Shown here piece after piece: positions 7,076-14,286 of a DNA stretch of 29,735 nt. The position numbers and the translations under genes were made by a program. Each line of letters starts with the position of its first letter. Position 1 is the stretch's first letter. Source of the stretch: an uncultured Oscillospiraceae bacterium (GTDB lineage Bacteria; Bacillota; Clostridia; Oscillospirales; Acutalibacteraceae); assembly GCA_900553255.1 (NCBI GenBank), contig USCI01000025.1, forward strand, positions 1-29,735. The letters are read 5' to 3'. The notes under the pieces are model-generated. The model ran no database searches. It had not been told where the DNA came from and saw nothing but the letters and a program-made list of their open reading frames with translations.

Positions 7076-8110
7076 TCACACCTCCCCTGTCGTTTTCGTC
7101 CTGCCCTTACGGTGGAACAGCTTATCCACCAGGCCGGGCAGCGAAATCTCATACCGGCCGAGCAGACCCGACGGACGGAACAGCATCACACAGATGAGGA
7201 TGATCGAATAGACCAGCATCCGGTAATTCGAGAAGCTGCGCAGCACCTCCGGCAGGATGGTCAGCACCGTCGCCGAAATTACCGAGCCGGAAATCGACCC
7301 CATACCGCCGAGCACCACCATGATGAGGATCTCCACCGAACGGTTGAAGTCAAATTTGGAGGGATCGATCACTCCGATATGGTGGGCATACAGCGCTCCC
7401 GCCACGCCCGCAATAAACGCCGCCAGCACAAAGGCAAACAGCTTATAGTACGTGGTATTGACACCCATGGATTCCGCCGCAATCTCGTCCTCGCGGATGG
7501 CAATGACCGAGCGCCCATGCCGCGAACGGCCGAAGGTATAGCTGATAAAAATGGCCAGCGCCATCACCACAAAGGCGAAGATAAACATCGCTGCCGGTTC
7601 TCTTGTCTTGCTGAAGGTGCGGATGCCTCCGAGCCCCATCGCACCATTCGTGATCGGGCGGAGGAACTCCGCGTTCGCCATCACACGGATGATCTCCCCA
7701 AAACCAAGGGTGATAATCGCCAGATAGTCGCCGCGCAGGCGCAGCGCCGGGATGCCGATGACCACGCCGAACACCGCCGCCACCGCGCCGCCGAGCAGCA
7801 TGGCAATCGGCAGCGCCATCTGCAGGGACATATTGCCGTTATTCACCACAGCCTTGGTGAAATTTGCCGCCGCATACGCGCCCACCAGCATAAAGCCCGC
7901 ATGGCCGAGCACCAGCTGGCCGAGGATGCCGGTGACCAGGTTCAGGCTGACCGCAAGGATCACGTTAATGCATACCAGCACGACAATCCCTGTCCAATAG
8001 CCGTCCAGCACCCCGGTGGAGATAAGGATTAACAGCAGCACAAAGAGAAGCGCGGTCAATACGGTATTGATCAGATAGTACAGCCCGGTCTTCTTTTTCC
8101 GTTTTCCCAT
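7076..8110 (-). CDS. livM: Branched-chain amino acid ABC transporter permease LivM
   Basis: Membrane permease of the Liv importer, paired with LivH. It has 344 residues and about ten hydrophobic segments. It carries the family's NLVTGILGQLVLGHAGFMLVGAYAAA stretch near the first third, the permease EAA-like loop GRSRHGRSVIAIREDEIAAESMGVN, and the VVLGGMGSISGSVISA motif. The start lies 3 nt after livH's stop, and its ribosome site is in the last codons of livH. The basic N-terminus (GKRKKKTG) should stay in the cytoplasm. Confidence 0.95.
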   Translation of the reverse strand: MGKRKKKTGLYYLINTVLTALLFVLLLILISTGVLDGYWTGIVVLVCINVILAVSLNLVTGILGQLVLGHAGFMLVGAYAAANFTKAVVNNGNMSLQMALPIAMLLGGAVAAVFGVVIGIPALRLRGDYLAIITLGFGEIIRVMANAEFLRPITNGAMGLGGIRTFSKTREPAAMFIFAFVVMALAIFISYTFGRSRHGRSVIAIREDEIAAESMGVNTTYYKLFAFVLAAFIAGVAGALYAHHIGVIDPSKFDFNRSVEILIMVVLGGMGSISGSVISATVLTILPEVLRSFSNYRMLVYSIILICVMLFRPSGLLGRYEISLPGLVDKLFHRKGRTKTTGEV

Positions 8111-8113
8111 GAC

Positions 8114-8995
8114 CTACACCTTCTCCTTTCGCTTTTTTCCCATCAGGCCGGCCGGACGAACCAGCAACACCACGATCAGGATGGCAAACACCACCGCGTC
8201 GGTAACCTGCGTGGTGATATACGCCTTGGTCAGCTGTTCCATCACGCCGAGCAGATAACCGCCGAGCATCGCACCCGGAATCGAGCCGATCCCGCCGAGC
8301 ACCGCCGCCACAAATGCCTTCAGGCCAAGCAGATTGCCCATCGTCGGGCTGATCTGCGGATAGGTGTTGCAGTACAGCACGGCGCCGACCGCTGCCAGCG
8401 CCGAACCGACGGCAAAGGTAATCATGATGATATTCGTCGTGTTGATGCCCATCAGCTTTGCTGCGCCGGCATCCTCGGAAGTCGCCTGCATCGCCTTGCC
8501 GATCTTGGTTTTGCCCACCAGGAGCTGGAGAGCGATCATCATGACCACCGAAACGGCGATATTGATCAACGTCGAGGACGTCACCGACAGGCCGCCGAAT
8601 TCCAGAGCGCCGGCGCCGAACATCTCCGGCATGGTTTTGGCGTCCGACCGGAACAGCAGCATAAACAGGTTCTGCAGAAAAATACTCACGCCAAGCGCGG
8701 TAATCAGCAGGGAAATCCGCTCCGCATTGTGCGTGAGCAGACGCTGATAGGCCAGCCGCTCAATCAGCACGCCCGCCAGTGCGCAGACCACTACCGGGGC
8801 GAGCACCGCCAGCCACAGCGGCATCCCCGCCATCGCCAAGACCAGATAAATGACATAGCCGCCCACCATGATGATGTCTCCGTGGGCAAAGTTGATCAGC
8901 TGCACGATACCGTAAACCATGCTGTAGCCCAGAGCGATCAGAGCGTAAATGCTCCCGAGGCCGAGGCCGTTCAACAGCTGCGTAATAAAATCCAT
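8114..8995 (-). CDS. livH: Branched-chain amino acid ABC transporter permease LivH
   Basis: The other membrane permease of the Liv importer. It has 293 aa, with the LivH hallmarks GLGSIYALIALGYSMVYG and LINFAHGDIIMVG at the N-terminus, the cytoplasmic loop GKAMQATSEDAGAAKLMGIN and the VLGGIGSIPGAMLGG motif. It is the first gene of the livHMGF block and is separated from livK by a strong hairpin. Upstream of its ATG a G-rich stretch and AAAGGA are available for ribosome binding. Confidence 0.95.
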   Translation of the reverse strand: MDFITQLLNGLGLGSIYALIALGYSMVYGIVQLINFAHGDIIMVGGYVIYLVLAMAGMPLWLAVLAPVVVCALAGVLIERLAYQRLLTHNAERISLLITALGVSIFLQNLFMLLFRSDAKTMPEMFGAGALEFGGLSVTSSTLINIAVSVVMMIALQLLVGKTKIGKAMQATSEDAGAAKLMGINTTNIIMITFAVGSALAAVGAVLYCNTYPQISPTMGNLLGLKAFVAAVLGGIGSIPGAMLGGYLLGVMEQLTKAYITTQVTDAVVFAILIVVLLVRPAGLMGKKRKEKV

Positions 8996-9040
8996 GCCTG
9001 CCCCCCCACTTCCTTTGTGTGATAGGACCGCGGTGTAATC

Positions 9041-9074
9041 CGAAAAAAAAGGGCGGTATGCGCCCTTTTTTTCG
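9041..9074 (-). terminator. Intra-operon terminator/attenuator between livK and livH
   Basis: GGGCG (9051-9055) pairs with CGCCC (9061-9065) and the stem is extended by an 8-A run and a 7-T run on the flanks, making an efficient-looking hairpin in either direction. It lies 31 nt past the livK stop and before livH. As in many binding-protein operons it would let livK mRNA be more abundant than the permease and ATPase messages. Confidence 0.8.
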
Positions 9075-9104
9075 ATTGCTTATGCGGTTTTCAGCCCGCG
9101 CGCC

Positions 9105-10253
9105 TTATGCCTGGTACTGCTCCACCACTTTGTACGCGCCGTTTTCAAAGGTGGTGATAAACGCTTCACGAACCGGATTGCGGTTCTCGTCAAAGACGGT
9201 GGTCCCGGTCAAACCGGCATAATTCGTCTCGCTGAGCGCCTGAATGATTGCATCAGCGTCGGTGGAGCCGGCCCGCTCGATCGCGTCGGCGAGAATATGC
9301 ATCGTATCATACCCGAGCACCGCGAACATGGTCGGCTCGATGCCGAACCTCTCCTTGTATTCACTCAGGAATGCCTGCAGCTCCGGATCATCGGACACCG
9401 CCGAATACTGGCTGCAGAAATACGACTTGGCCAGCAGGTCGTTGACACTGGTGTCGCCGTTGAGCTGCGGCAGCACGCCGTCCCAGCCGTCGCCGCCGAG
9501 GAATTGCGAGGTGATCCCCTGCTGCTGCGCCTGCCGGAGAATCAGCGCCACGTCCTTATAATACACCGGCAGCAGGATCGCATCCGGATTGGAGGCCTTG
9601 ATCTTGGTCAGCTGCGCATTGAAATCGGTATTGCCGGTCGCGTAGCCCTCTTTATTGGTCACCGTCATCCCCAGCTCAACCGCGGTCTCCTCAAAGGCGT
9701 CCGCGATACCGGTGGAATAGGAGTCGCCGCTGTCATACAGGATCGCAACGGTCTTGGCTCCCAGCTTTTTCGACGCATAGGAAGCCATCAGGCTGCCCTG
9801 GTACGGATCGATAAAGCAGGTGCGGTAGGCGTATTTGCCCGCCTGCGTAATTTCCGCATCGGTGCCGGACGCCGTGATGACCGGCATCCCGTCGCTATTA
9901 GCCGCCTGCGCCACCGCCTTGGAGGGCGCAGAGGTCACCGCACCGACAATGGCGACAACGCCGTCACTGACCAGCTTGGTATACGCCGTCGTCGCGTCCG
10001 TCACGTTGCCGCGGTCGTCCTCGGGCAGATACTTGATTTTCTTTCCGAGGATACCGCCGTTTTCGTTGATTTCATCCACCGCCATGAGCACGGCGTTGTT
10101 GACCGCGTTTCCGTACTGGGCGTTATCGCCGGTCAGCGGGGCAATCCCGCCGATCAGGATTTCATCGCCGCTCCCATTGTCCGAGCAGCCGGACAGCGGC
10201 ACCGTCAGCAATGCAGCCGCCGCCAGCAGGGCCAGCCATTTTTTCATCTTCAT
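9105..10253 (-). CDS. livK: Branched-chain amino acid ABC transporter substrate-binding lipoprotein
   Basis: Captures branched-chain amino acids outside the membrane and delivers them to LivHM. It has 382 aa: a basic N-terminus, a hydrophobic run and the lipobox LSGC (Cys23), then the type I periplasmic-binding fold. Recognisable stretches are ILIGGIAPLTGDNAQYG, AVDEINENGGILGKK, VGAVTSAPSKAVA and the YDSGDSYS region. GGGGGA lies 7-8 nt before the ATG; the second Met (residue 3) is a less well-spaced alternative start. It is the first gene of livKHMGF behind a near-consensus promoter with a leader of about 190 nt. Confidence 0.95.
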   Translation of the reverse strand: MKMKKWLALLAAAALLTVPLSGCSDNGSGDEILIGGIAPLTGDNAQYGNAVNNAVLMAVDEINENGGILGKKIKYLPEDDRGNVTDATTAYTKLVSDGVVAIVGAVTSAPSKAVAQAANSDGMPVITASGTDAEITQAGKYAYRTCFIDPYQGSLMASYASKKLGAKTVAILYDSGDSYSTGIADAFEETAVELGMTVTNKEGYATGNTDFNAQLTKIKASNPDAILLPVYYKDVALILRQAQQQGITSQFLGGDGWDGVLPQLNGDTSVNDLLAKSYFCSQYSAVSDDPELQAFLSEYKERFGIEPTMFAVLGYDTMHILADAIERAGSTDADAIIQALSETNYAGLTGTTVFDENRNPVREAFITTFENGAYKVVEQYQA

Positions 10254-10445
10254 ACCATCTTCCCCCTACATCTTGTTCCGCACGGCGGTCTCCCGCCGGG
10301 TTCACTCAAAGCCCTTCCCTGCAGGACAGGCACCCGCCGCTTTCGTTTTTTCCGCCGTCCGGGCGCCGGCCTGCCGAAGCACGGCCGCACCGCATATGGC
10401 ACAATGAAAGCACACCTGCAGGCATATTTCATAAATACGTTTTTT

Positions 10446-10474
10446 ATTATAAGCGATACCCCGATGCTTTTCAA
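10446..10474 (-). promoter_or_regulatory. livK: livK promoter with a long leader
   Basis: Minus-strand TTGAAA (10469-10474), 17-bp spacer, TATAAT (10446-10451). The leader between about 10440 and the livK start (10253) contains a small GNRA-capped stem (CGGCGG-GAGA-CCGCCG). I see no T-box antiterminator signature and no convincing Leu/Ile/Val-rich leader peptide. Between this promoter and the divergent PadR promoter (10475-10607) I see nothing else. Confidence 0.75.
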
Positions 10475-10607
10475 GTCTTTTTTCCCTGTTATTTCGTAAA
10501 AGCGCATCCTGCGTCAAAAGGTGTTTTTATTGGGAATGGCCAGAATCCTGCCGGCGCTCTCCACGGTGTTTTCCTTTTCCTCAAAAGAATTTTTCTGTTG
10601 TTTTCAT

Positions 10608-10643
10608 ATATACCTTGACAGGCGAGGTATATTGTGATATTTT
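10608..10643 (+). promoter_or_regulatory. Promoter and likely PadR operator
   Basis: TTGACA (10615-10620) and, after 17 bp, TATTTT (10638-10643) with TG one base before it. An 8-bp perfect inverted repeat, ATATACCT (10608-10615) and AGGTATAT (10625-10632), is centred on the -35 box. Occlusion of the -35 by a dimeric winged-helix repressor is the expected mode for autoregulated PadR genes. That this PadR binds here is inference. Confidence 0.6.
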
Positions 10644-10686
10644 ATATTTGCGATCGTGAGATACTAAAGCGGAAGGAGGGACGCCC

Positions 10687-11034
10687 ATGTCGATTGCTTC
10701 CGATATCATCCGCGGGCACACCGACGCCATCATCCTTGCGCACCTGCTGTCCGGCGACACCTACGGCTACGAAATCAACAAATCCATACAAAGCATCACC
10801 GGCAACCAGTATGAGCTCAAGGAGGCCACCCTGTACACCGCGTTCCGCCGGCTCGAGGCCGCCGGGCTGATCGTTTCCTACTGGGGAGACGAAAATACCG
10901 GCGCCAGACGGCGGTATTATTCCATTACCGAACCGGGACGGCGCGCCTATCAGCAATACCTGCAGGACTGGGACAACGCCAAGGCGCTCATCGACAGCCT
11001 GATCCGCCTGCAGCCGAGGCCGGGAGCCCGCTGA
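10687..11034 (+). CDS. PadR family transcriptional regulator
   Basis: A 115-residue winged-helix repressor of the small PadR subfamily. Visible features: the N-terminal helix IASDIIRGHTDAIILAHLLSGDTYGYEI, the recognition region YELKEATLYTAFRRLEAAGLI, and the wing GARRRYYSITEPGRRAYQQYLQDW. GGAGGG lies 8 nt before the ATG. It heads a three-gene unit with a membrane protein and a DUF4097 protein. PadR regulators are often found beside such membrane and DUF4097 genes, which points to envelope stress or antimicrobial sensing. The ligand is unknown. Confidence 0.92.
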   Translation: MSIASDIIRGHTDAIILAHLLSGDTYGYEINKSIQSITGNQYELKEATLYTAFRRLEAAGLIVSYWGDENTGARRRYYSITEPGRRAYQQYLQDWDNAKALIDSLIRLQPRPGAR

Positions 11035-11067
11035 ACAAACCATTTTACACAGAAGGGTTGTGTCAAC

Positions 11068-11733
11068 ATGAACGAACGCATTCAGGAGTATGTGCGCGAG
11101 CTTTTTGAGGACGCGCCGCGCACGAAAAAGGCTATGGAGCTTCAGGAGGAAATCGCCGCCAACCTCAACGACAAATACAACGACCTGGTCGCCTCCGGCA
11201 TGGCGCCGAACGATGCCTACAACGCTGCGGTTGCCGGGGTGGGCGACGTCAGCGAGATGTTTGCGGACCTTTCCGACCAGACCCCGCCGTATATCCAGGC
11301 GGAACAGCAGCGCTACCGCCGCCGCAGCGCCGTCCTGGTCAGCATCGCGGTGGTGCTGTACATCCTCAGCGTCATCCCGGTGATCCTCGCCGAGGAAATG
11401 GGCTTCAACGAGGATCTGGCCGTGGTGCCCCTGCTGGCCATCTGCGCGGTGGCGACCGGCCTGCTGATCTTCAACTTCATGTCCCGTCCGCGCTATCAGA
11501 AGATGGACGACACGATGGTGGAGGAATTCCACGAGTGGAAGCAGCACAAGGAACGCAAGGAATCCCATGCCCAGCGGGCGGTCACCAGCGCCCTGTGGCT
11601 GGCGATACTCGCAGTCTATTTCATCGTCAGCTTTGCCACCTTCGCCTGGCATGTGACCTGGATCATCTTCCTAGTCGGCGCCGCCGTCGACCAGATCGTC
11701 CGCGCCGTTTTCGCGCTGAGCCGGCATGAGTAA
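11068..11733 (+). CDS. Membrane protein with permease-prefix-like N-terminal domain
   Basis: 221 aa. Residues 1-70 form a soluble helical domain with the pattern seen in permease prefix/DUF1700 proteins: ELFEDAPRTKKAMELQEEIAANL, then a GMAPNDAYNAAVAGVGDV segment that repeats the idea of a short helical hairpin. Four hydrophobic helices follow at about 87-108, 117-137, 172-190 and 194-213, with a charged loop between the second and third. GAAGGG lies 12 nt upstream. It lies 33 nt after padR and shares its transcript. Such proteins usually accompany a PadR regulator and a DUF4097 protein; the biochemical role is not known. Confidence 0.8.
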   Translation: MNERIQEYVRELFEDAPRTKKAMELQEEIAANLNDKYNDLVASGMAPNDAYNAAVAGVGDVSEMFADLSDQTPPYIQAEQQRYRRRSAVLVSIAVVLYILSVIPVILAEEMGFNEDLAVVPLLAICAVATGLLIFNFMSRPRYQKMDDTMVEEFHEWKQHKERKESHAQRAVTSALWLAILAVYFIVSFATFAWHVTWIIFLVGAAVDQIVRAVFALSRHE

Positions 11734-11784
11734 ATGTATGGAGGGCTGCGGTCACCGCCGCCTGCAGAAAGGTCGGATTATCGT

Positions 11785-12696
11785 ATGACAAATAAAACGG
11801 GACAGATTGTGCGCATCGTTATCGCCTCGCTGGCCGCGGCAGCTTTCACCGTGCTGCTGGTGCTCGGCATCAACGGCGGCCTGTCCTTCCCATCATTTTT
11901 CCGTAAAGGAGAGGAGCATATGATTACTTCGGTTTCCCGCGATGCCTCCGGTATCCGGGACGTACAGATCGACTGGCGCGCCGGCCGGGTGGAGGTGACC
12001 AGATCCGCCGATGGGAGCTTCCACGCCACCGAGACCTCGCGCTACGACGTCGATCCCATGCTCTGCACCACCGACGGCGGGGTGCTGAGGATCAAGCAGC
12101 AGACCGGCATCGGCTTCTTTTTCTTCGGCTTCGGCTCCCGCAGCTCCACCCTCACGCTGCAGCTGCCGGAAAAGGAGTACGAAGCCTTTCAGCTGAAAAT
12201 GTCCAGCGGTGAAGGAAGCGTCACCGGCATTAACGCCGCCAGCCAGCGCTTTGAACTGACCAGCGGCGACCTGCGGGTCGATGCCCTGCAGGCGGACAGC
12301 CTGACCGCCAAGCTCACCAGCGGACAGCTGACCGGCACCGGCGTCGCCGCCCGCGCGCTCGATGCCGGCACCACCTCCGGCCGTCTCTCCCTGTCCGGCG
12401 CCTTCTCCGGCATCACCGCCAAATGCACCTCCGGCAAAATCACGCTCGATTCCTCCCTTGTGCCGGATACGCTCGACGTCAACGTCACCTCCGGCGACGT
12501 GGGGGTCACCATCCCGGACAACGACGGTTTTGTGCTCGAATCCAGCAAGACCTCCGGCGATATCCGCAGCAGCTTCGACCTGCTGTCCCCGATCAACGAC
12601 AAAAGCGGCCGCTATGTCTACAAAAGCGACGAAACCGGCCGCAGCTACCATGTCAAGCTGACCAGCGGCAATTTCACCTTTGACCGCGCAGAATAA
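11785..12696 (+). CDS. Membrane-anchored DUF4097-family beta-strand repeat protein
   Basis: 303 aa. One N-terminal transmembrane helix (residues about 8-28), then an extracytoplasmic domain made of short repeats of the type xLTSGDLxV. TSG recurs many times, and each repeat is predicted to be one turn of a beta-solenoid, as in DUF4097/YvlB proteins. I chose the ATG at 11785 (MTNKTGQ) because an AGAAAGG site precedes it; the longer reading starts in the intergenic sequence after the previous stop. It is the last gene of the PadR unit and is followed by a clear terminator. A role in envelope-stress sensing with its two neighbours is inferred from context. Confidence 0.82.
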   Translation: MTNKTGQIVRIVIASLAAAAFTVLLVLGINGGLSFPSFFRKGEEHMITSVSRDASGIRDVQIDWRAGRVEVTRSADGSFHATETSRYDVDPMLCTTDGGVLRIKQQTGIGFFFFGFGSRSSTLTLQLPEKEYEAFQLKMSSGEGSVTGINAASQRFELTSGDLRVDALQADSLTAKLTSGQLTGTGVAARALDAGTTSGRLSLSGAFSGITAKCTSGKITLDSSLVPDTLDVNVTSGDVGVTIPDNDGFVLESSKTSGDIRSSFDLLSPINDKSGRYVYKSDETGRSYHVKLTSGNFTFDRAE

Positions 12697-12711
12697 GGCA
12701 CCATGAAGCCA

Positions 12712-12749
12712 GAGCGCCTGCCGGCCGTTGTTCAGGCGCTCATTTTTTC
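12712..12749 (+). terminator. Terminator of the PadR unit
   Basis: A perfect 9-bp stem GAGCGCCTG/CAGGCGCTC (12712-12741) followed by a run of six T. It lies 16 nt past the DUF4097 stop codon and separates that unit from the phosphodiester glycosidase gene. Confidence 0.85.
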
Positions 12750-12842
12750 ACCTTTATTTCAGCTTGGCATGGTACAACGGGTACAGAAAGCCGTCCTTTA
12801 CGGCGGCCGGCCATCCTGACAAGCGGAAAGGAGTAAGCGGAA

Positions 12843-13733
12843 ATGGGAATCAGGCGACACTGGTGGGCTGTCCTGTACAGTCTTCTATTAACAGCGTTCA
12901 CCCTGTATCTGCTGCTGGATACCTTTGTCATCTCCCGGGTATACGCCGTGTCCCCGCCGGAAAGCAGCCCGGAAAAAACGGACAGTTCCGCCGCAGACGC
13001 GGAGGTTTCGCCCAACACCTACATCGATGGGAACATAACCATTGCCATCACCGAATACCGCATACACGATACCACCGTATATGCGGCGGACATCACCCTG
13101 TCCTCCCCCGAATACCTGAAAACCGCCTTCGCCCAAAATGCCTACGGCCGCAATGTCACCGCCAAAACCTCCGAGACGGCCGCCGCCGCGGGCGCCCTTC
13201 TGGCTATCAACGGGGATTACTACGGCGCCCGCTCCAGCGGATATGTCATCCGCAACGGCGTGCTGTACCGCAGCACCGCCTCCCGCGGGCAGGAGGATCT
13301 GGTGATCTATGCGGACGGTTCCCTGGGCATTGTCTGCGAGGACGACATAACGGCAGAGGAACTGCTGGAGGACGGCGCCGTACAGGTGCTCTCCTTCGGG
13401 CCGGCGCTGATCGCCGACGGCGCGATAGCCGTTTCGGAAGGCGAGGAGGTCGGCAAGGCCAAGGCGAGCAACCCCAGGACAGCCATCGGCATCATCGATG
13501 ACCTCCATTATGTATTTGTGGTCTCGGACGGCCGCACGGAGGAAAGCGAGGGGCTTTCCCTGGTCCAGCTGGCGGAGTTTTTGTCCGACCTGGGCGCTGT
13601 CACGGCCTATAATCTGGACGGCGGCGGCTCTTCCACGATGGTTTTCAACGGCAAGGTTATCAACAACCCCACCACCAACGGCAGCCGCATTCAGGAAAGG
13701 AGTGTGAGCGACATTGTGTACATCGGCTACTGA
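12843..13733 (+). CDS. Phosphodiester glycosidase family protein (NAGPA domain), membrane-anchored
   Basis: 296 aa. One N-terminal hydrophobic helix (about residues 8-30) anchors or exports the protein. The C-terminal two thirds is the phosphodiester glycosidase domain (NAGPA, DUF2233 type), with LLAINGDYYGARSSGYVIRNG and the signature NLDGGGSSTMVFNG near the end, followed by RSVSDIV. These domains cut sugar-1-phosphodiester bonds, for example in capsule or wall polymers. AAAGGAG lies 9 nt before the ATG. A small membrane protein follows closely, so the pair may act together in envelope polysaccharide metabolism. The natural substrate cannot be told from sequence. Confidence 0.9.
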   Translation: MGIRRHWWAVLYSLLLTAFTLYLLLDTFVISRVYAVSPPESSPEKTDSSAADAEVSPNTYIDGNITIAITEYRIHDTTVYAADITLSSPEYLKTAFAQNAYGRNVTAKTSETAAAAGALLAINGDYYGARSSGYVIRNGVLYRSTASRGQEDLVIYADGSLGIVCEDDITAEELLEDGAVQVLSFGPALIADGAIAVSEGEEVGKAKASNPRTAIGIIDDLHYVFVVSDGRTEESEGLSLVQLAEFLSDLGAVTAYNLDGGGSSTMVFNGKVINNPTTNGSRIQERSVSDIVYIGY

Positions 13734-13746
13734 CGGCCGCCGCCGA

Positions 13747-14163
13747 ATGGCCCGGACCAGCCTTGCCTACCTGCTGCTGGCCGTGCTCTGCGCGCTGTTC
13801 GGCGCCGTCTATGAGCACTTCAGCCATGAGGTTTTTTCCCCTTTCATGCTCTACGCCTTCGGCTTCCCCCTGGCCGGCGGCGCGGTCCCTTTTTCCGTTC
13901 TGGCCCTGTATGCCCGCCGGCTGCCCGGCAGGGTATCCCGGAATTTATACCACTCCAGCATCGCTTCCCTGACTGTGGGCAGCCTTATGCAGGGGGTACT
14001 GGAAATCTACGGCACGACAAGCCGTCTGCTCCGGGTGTACTGGATCGCCGGCGCGGTTCTCCTTCTCAGCGGCATCGCCGCCTATCTGGCCGCAGACATA
14101 CGAACGGCGCGGCATCGTCCGGACACGCCGTCCGACGATACCGCGCCGGGGAAAAAGCTATAG
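13747..14163 (+). CDS. Small four-helix membrane protein of unknown function
   Basis: 138 aa from the ATG at 13747, with four hydrophobic segments (SLAYLLLAVLCALFGAVY, the MLYAFGFPLAGGAVPFSVL region, SLTVGSLMQGVLEIYG and VYWIAGAVLLLSGIAAYLA) and a polar tail. I do not recognise the family. The start is uncertain: the ATG has no ribosome site. A TTG at 13714, inside the end of the upstream gene, has AAAGGAG 11 nt before it and would add 11 residues and couple translation to the glycosidase. Either way it is the second gene of that unit. Confidence 0.65.
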   Translation: MARTSLAYLLLAVLCALFGAVYEHFSHEVFSPFMLYAFGFPLAGGAVPFSVLALYARRLPGRVSRNLYHSSIASLTVGSLMQGVLEIYGTTSRLLRVYWIAGAVLLLSGIAAYLAADIRTARHRPDTPSDDTAPGKKL

Positions 14164-14205
14164 CGGCAAAGCGGGCGTCCCCGCCGCGCCCGTGCATGAA
14201 CCGGG

Positions 14206-14286
14206 TCAGCGGGTCATCAGCAGCGCCACAATATCCAGAATGCCGTCGCCGAGCAGGCACGCGCCGAAGAAGATCATGGTCAGCCG
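14206..14286 (-). pseudogene. C-terminal remnant of a membrane protein (HdeD/DUF308-like)
   Basis: The minus strand reads about 25 in-frame codons ending in a stop at 14206-14208 (RLTMIFFGACLLGDGILDIVALLMTR). This looks like the last helix of a small membrane protein of the HdeD/DUF308 type. No upstream part remains: the sequence before it is the end of apbE. The base composition matches the GC-rich side. I read it as a gene cut when the apbE segment arrived. Family assignment is tentative because only one helix is left. Confidence 0.4.

Noticed and set aside
10254..10445. T-box leader for livK
   Set aside because: No antiterminator AGGGTGGNACCGCG-type sequence and no terminator before the ribosome site are visible.
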